Part shown: positions 61,483 through 64,000 of the stretch, in pieces
Layout: each line of letters starts with the position of its first letter
Numbering within the stretch: the stretch's first letter is position 1
Assembly (NCBI GenBank): GCA_963556195.1
Contig: OY744525.1
Coordinates: 25,026,718-25,090,717, forward strand
Direction: 5' to 3'
Length of the DNA: 64,000 nucleotides
Source: Sepiola atlantica
Lineage: Eukaryota > Mollusca > Cephalopoda > Sepiida > Sepiolidae
The notes under the pieces: model-generated
The model's database searches: none
What the model saw: the letters and a program-made list of their open reading frames with translations, nothing else
What the model was told of the DNA's origin: nothing
Made by a program: the position numbers and the translations under genes

Positions 61483-62950
61483 ATGAAAGAAGAGTGATCA
61501 ACATGTACGAATGACAAATTTATTTTAACTTCCATCGTTCAATGCAAGATATACTCGGTAATAAAATTATGTTTATTATTCTTTCCTTAAGCCAAGGCTT
61601 TTCAAAGATTAAAATCTTAGAGGATTTACATAGATAAGTTGTCAGTGGAAAAGCCAAAATTCAAAAAAATATTAAGTAATGGAGAGTAAGAAAGTTAGTG
61701 TTACTGTCCAGTTGGTAAATGTCTGTTGATGAGGTGTCCAGTGAAAGGAGATTTACAGATGGAAAAGAAGGGTTTTCGTAAAGGCAGCATTGAAAAGAGT
61801 TCAAGAATGAAGTAAATCCAATAGAGAGATGTTTACTTTTAGTTTCATATTTTATTATATATATATTACTTATCCCTCCGACTCTCACAACTGGCCCAAT
61901 ATAACAAAGAAAACAGAAAAGGATAGCTGACTATCTACTGTTTAGCCTAATTTCAGTGTTGTTTTTAAAATAATAATCCCTCTCCTGATGCGCACTAATT
62001 TGGTCCATGGTGACGCTAAGTGAATGAACATAACACTATTTTTTACCATAACAAAATAGGAGTCGTATTAAATCTTATGATGTAAGGTTTTTCAGTGTAT
62101 CTTTCGTAGTCCTGATTTTTAGCAGGACACGCAAACACACAGAAGTATGATGTAACCGTCCCCCGAAATGACTATGGCCTCAAAAAAAAGATAACTAAAT
62201 ACCAGGACCTCAAGAATGATTTATAGACAACATTGTCTCTGAAATAAATGAATATTATACCTGTTGTGGTAGCTGAATAAAACAAATCTGTAAAAATACT
62301 TAGAAACAATCTCCCGGAAGACGAAGCTGTAACGCTGCAACCATAAAATGGACAACGTCTATCCTTAAATAAGCGCCATCAGATACAAATTTAAATCATA
62401 ACGAAATCAAGTGTTAGCTCCAGGAGGGAACCCCATGATCTCTTCCAACTAACTGAAGTAAAATAATTTTTTAAAAGTATGGGGAGAAACTGAATTTCTA
62501 CTAGACACCATCCGAGGATGTCTTCGGTCTCTCTGTAGAAGGGTTTGTCAGCCCACACTGACATGAGGATGCTTACAATCTGAAGTATACCCTGATCAAT
62601 TATTGAAAAAAAAATGTTTTAAGTGGTGTGTCATCTCCTCAGACCATCTAAGACGTCCCCCCCCCCCCGGGTTGTGGACGAGGACACTCCCTCTATTAAT
62701 AGAGGGCAGCTTTGACTAACCAATAAGAAGCCGTTGACAATGAGGAACTGATTAAAAGAAAAGAAAAGATGAACAACAAGACTAAATACTGGCAGGCTGG
62801 CACCCAGGGTGAAAAGGGCCCCTCAACCCATCATCAGGTAAGAAGAGGTAAGCAATGGTGTAAACCTTCCTGCCTCTGGAAGAGTCCAACCAGTGACAGC
62901 CATCAGGCTTTGATAAAAAAAGAGTCCTGTCCCACTATCTCCACGATGTG
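61483..62950. other. Unannotated DNA
   Basis: No gene supported. 62.67-62.93 kb is less AT-rich (GGCAGGCTGGCACCCAGGGT, CACCAGTGACAGCC-type stretches) and may be part of a transposon or an exon, but no motif decides it. Confidence 0.35.
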
Positions 62951-62954
62951 CACA

Positions 62955-63695
62955 AAAATAAAAAATAGAAAAAAAAAAAAAAAATAGAAAAAAAAAAAAA
63001 AAAATAGAAAGAAAAAAAAAATGCAAAAAAAAAAAATGCAAAAAAAAAATAGAAAAAAAAAATAGAAAAAAAAAATAGAAAAAAAAAATAGAAAAAAAAA
63101 AATAGAAAAAAAAAATGTAAAAGCAAACAAAAAAATAAAGCAAAAAAAAAATAAAGCAAAAAAAAAATAAAGCAAAAAAATAAAATATAAAAGCAAATAA
63201 AAAAATAAAGCAAATAAAAAAATAAAGCAAATAAAAAAATAAAGCAAATAAAAAAATAAAGCAAATAAAAAATAAAGCAAATAAAAAAATAAAGCAAATA
63301 AAAAAATAAAGCAAATAAAAAAATAAAGCAAATAAAAAAATAAAGCAAATAAAAAAATAAAGCAAATAAAAAAATAAAGCAAATAAAAAAATAAAGCAAA
63401 AAAAAATAAAGCAAATAAAAAAATAAAGCAAAAAAAAATAAAGCAAAAAAAACAGAAAAGCAAAAAAAAAAAATAGAAAAGCAAAAAAAAAAAATAGAAA
63501 AGCAAAAAAAAAAAATAGAAAAGCAAAAAAAAAAAATAGAAAAGCAAAAAAAAAAAAATAGAAAAGCAAAAAAAAAATAGAAAAGCAAAAATAAAAATAG
63601 AAAAGCAAAAATAAAAATAGAAAAGCAAAAATAAAATATATAGAAAAGCAAAAATAAAATATATAGAAAACCAAAAATAAAATATATAGAAAACC
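62955..63695 (+). repeat. A-rich degenerate array, AAAATAAAGCAAAT units
   Basis: Three zones: A-runs with TAGAA spacers (62.96-63.12), 15-bp units AAAAAAATAAAGCAA to AAAATAAAGCAAATA (63.13-63.45), and AAAGCAAAAATAGA units (63.45-63.69). The three long minus-strand ORFs (up to 320 aa, Phe-rich) come entirely from this. Confidence 0.97.
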
Positions 63696-63699
63696 TAAA

Positions 63700-63701
63700 A
63701 T

Positions 63702-63753
<52 letters not shown>
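63700..63753 (+). repeat. (TA)n microsatellite
   Basis: TA tract ending the A-rich array. Confidence 0.95.
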
Positions 63754-63757
<4 letters not shown>

Positions 63758-63771
63758 CTAAAATCTCAGAC

Positions 63772-64000
63772 ATGGTCTGTTGCACAGAAAAGGTGGCATT
63801 GTTTTGCTACCACTACTCAAAGTTTGCCAAGTGGAGCAAAATGTTGAACCAAATTCTAACCAAGCAGATAAGAGAATCTGCCCTCTCTAAAGAAACAAGG
63901 AATATGATTTATGTGAAACACTTACGTTTGCAAAAACAATTCTATGACGCTTTTTTCTACTTAATTGAGACAAAAAAAATTGTTTTAATGTCATTTCAAG
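63772..64000 (+). CDS. Open-ended hypothetical ORF, partial
   Basis: From ATG at 63772 the frame stays open to the window edge (76 codons). It starts MVCCTEKVALFCYHYSKFAK, with a charged middle (Lys/Arg/Glu) around RESALSKETRN. The frame is also open upstream into the TA tract, so the start is uncertain. Unlike other ORFs here it is not low-complexity, in a region that is not strongly repetitive. I do not recognise it. It could be an exon, a transposon ORF or chance. Confidence 0.3.
   Translation, partial: MVCCTEKVALFCYHYSKFAKWSKMLNQILTKQIRESALSKETRNMIYVKHLRLQKQFYDAFFYLIETKKIVLMSFQ

Noticed and set aside
62823..63785. Phe-rich ORFs of 238-320 aa
   Set aside because: They are produced by the A-rich array (62.96-63.69 kb) and the TA tract. 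All three frames stay open, as expected from poly-A/T.

Overview
This is AT-rich, repeat-dominated nuclear DNA from a metazoan. No intact host gene can be supported. The best guess for the source is a cephalopod mollusc. The grounds are RTE-type LINE 3' ends carrying the 'cgtcca..ttttacatgctggcatg..ttggacgg' tail with (ATG)n, many tRNA- and 5S-headed SINEs, Penelope-type hammerhead foldbacks, long (TA)n tracts and large AT-rich minisatellites. This is inference from repeat style, not a species call.

Layout. 0-9.4 kb: a 5S-rRNA-headed SINE, tRNA-derived SINEs, a 36-bp minisatellite, a LINE 3' fragment, a foldback with hammerhead-like arms, a 37-bp minisatellite, an RTE 3' end and a CR1/Jockey-like LINE fragment. 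9.4-20.8 kb: five large tandem arrays (31, 133/137, 26, about 29 and 237-bp higher-order units) with a rearranged RTE copy between them. 21.9-28.8 kb: a triplicated 350-bp unit, a second 5S SINE, a mariner-like MITE, a tRNA-headed element ending in a hammerhead motif, nested SINEs and a TIR element. 29-38 kb: dispersed repeats, a decayed Tc1-like transposon with both TIRs, a MITE, a LINE-plus-hammerhead composite, another tRNA-hammerhead element and a reverse-transcriptase C-terminal remnant. 39-50 kb: microsatellites, the 37-bp minisatellite in the opposite orientation, a third 5S SINE split by an insertion, a second copy of the composite, a mariner transposase remnant, a 32-bp minisatellite and a U2-snRNA-headed SINE with an 18-bp target-site duplication. 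50-64 kb: foldbacks (one with an excellent minimal hammerhead), RTE ends, a SINE sharing the U2-SINE body, a second U2-headed SINE, and an A-rich array followed by an open-ended ORF.

The most interesting points are: (1) two U2 snRNA-headed SINEs whose 3' tail matches a tRNA-headed SINE in the same window; (2) several hammerhead self-cleaving ribozyme motifs, two of them directly downstream of pol III tRNA-like heads; (3) a tandem satellite derived from a dispersed element; (4) higher-order structure in the arrays. The RNA-headed elements are non-coding and would depend on LINE or Penelope enzymes in trans. The long ORFs in the window (for example 47.3-48.2 kb and 62.8-63.8 kb) are artefacts of simple repeats.
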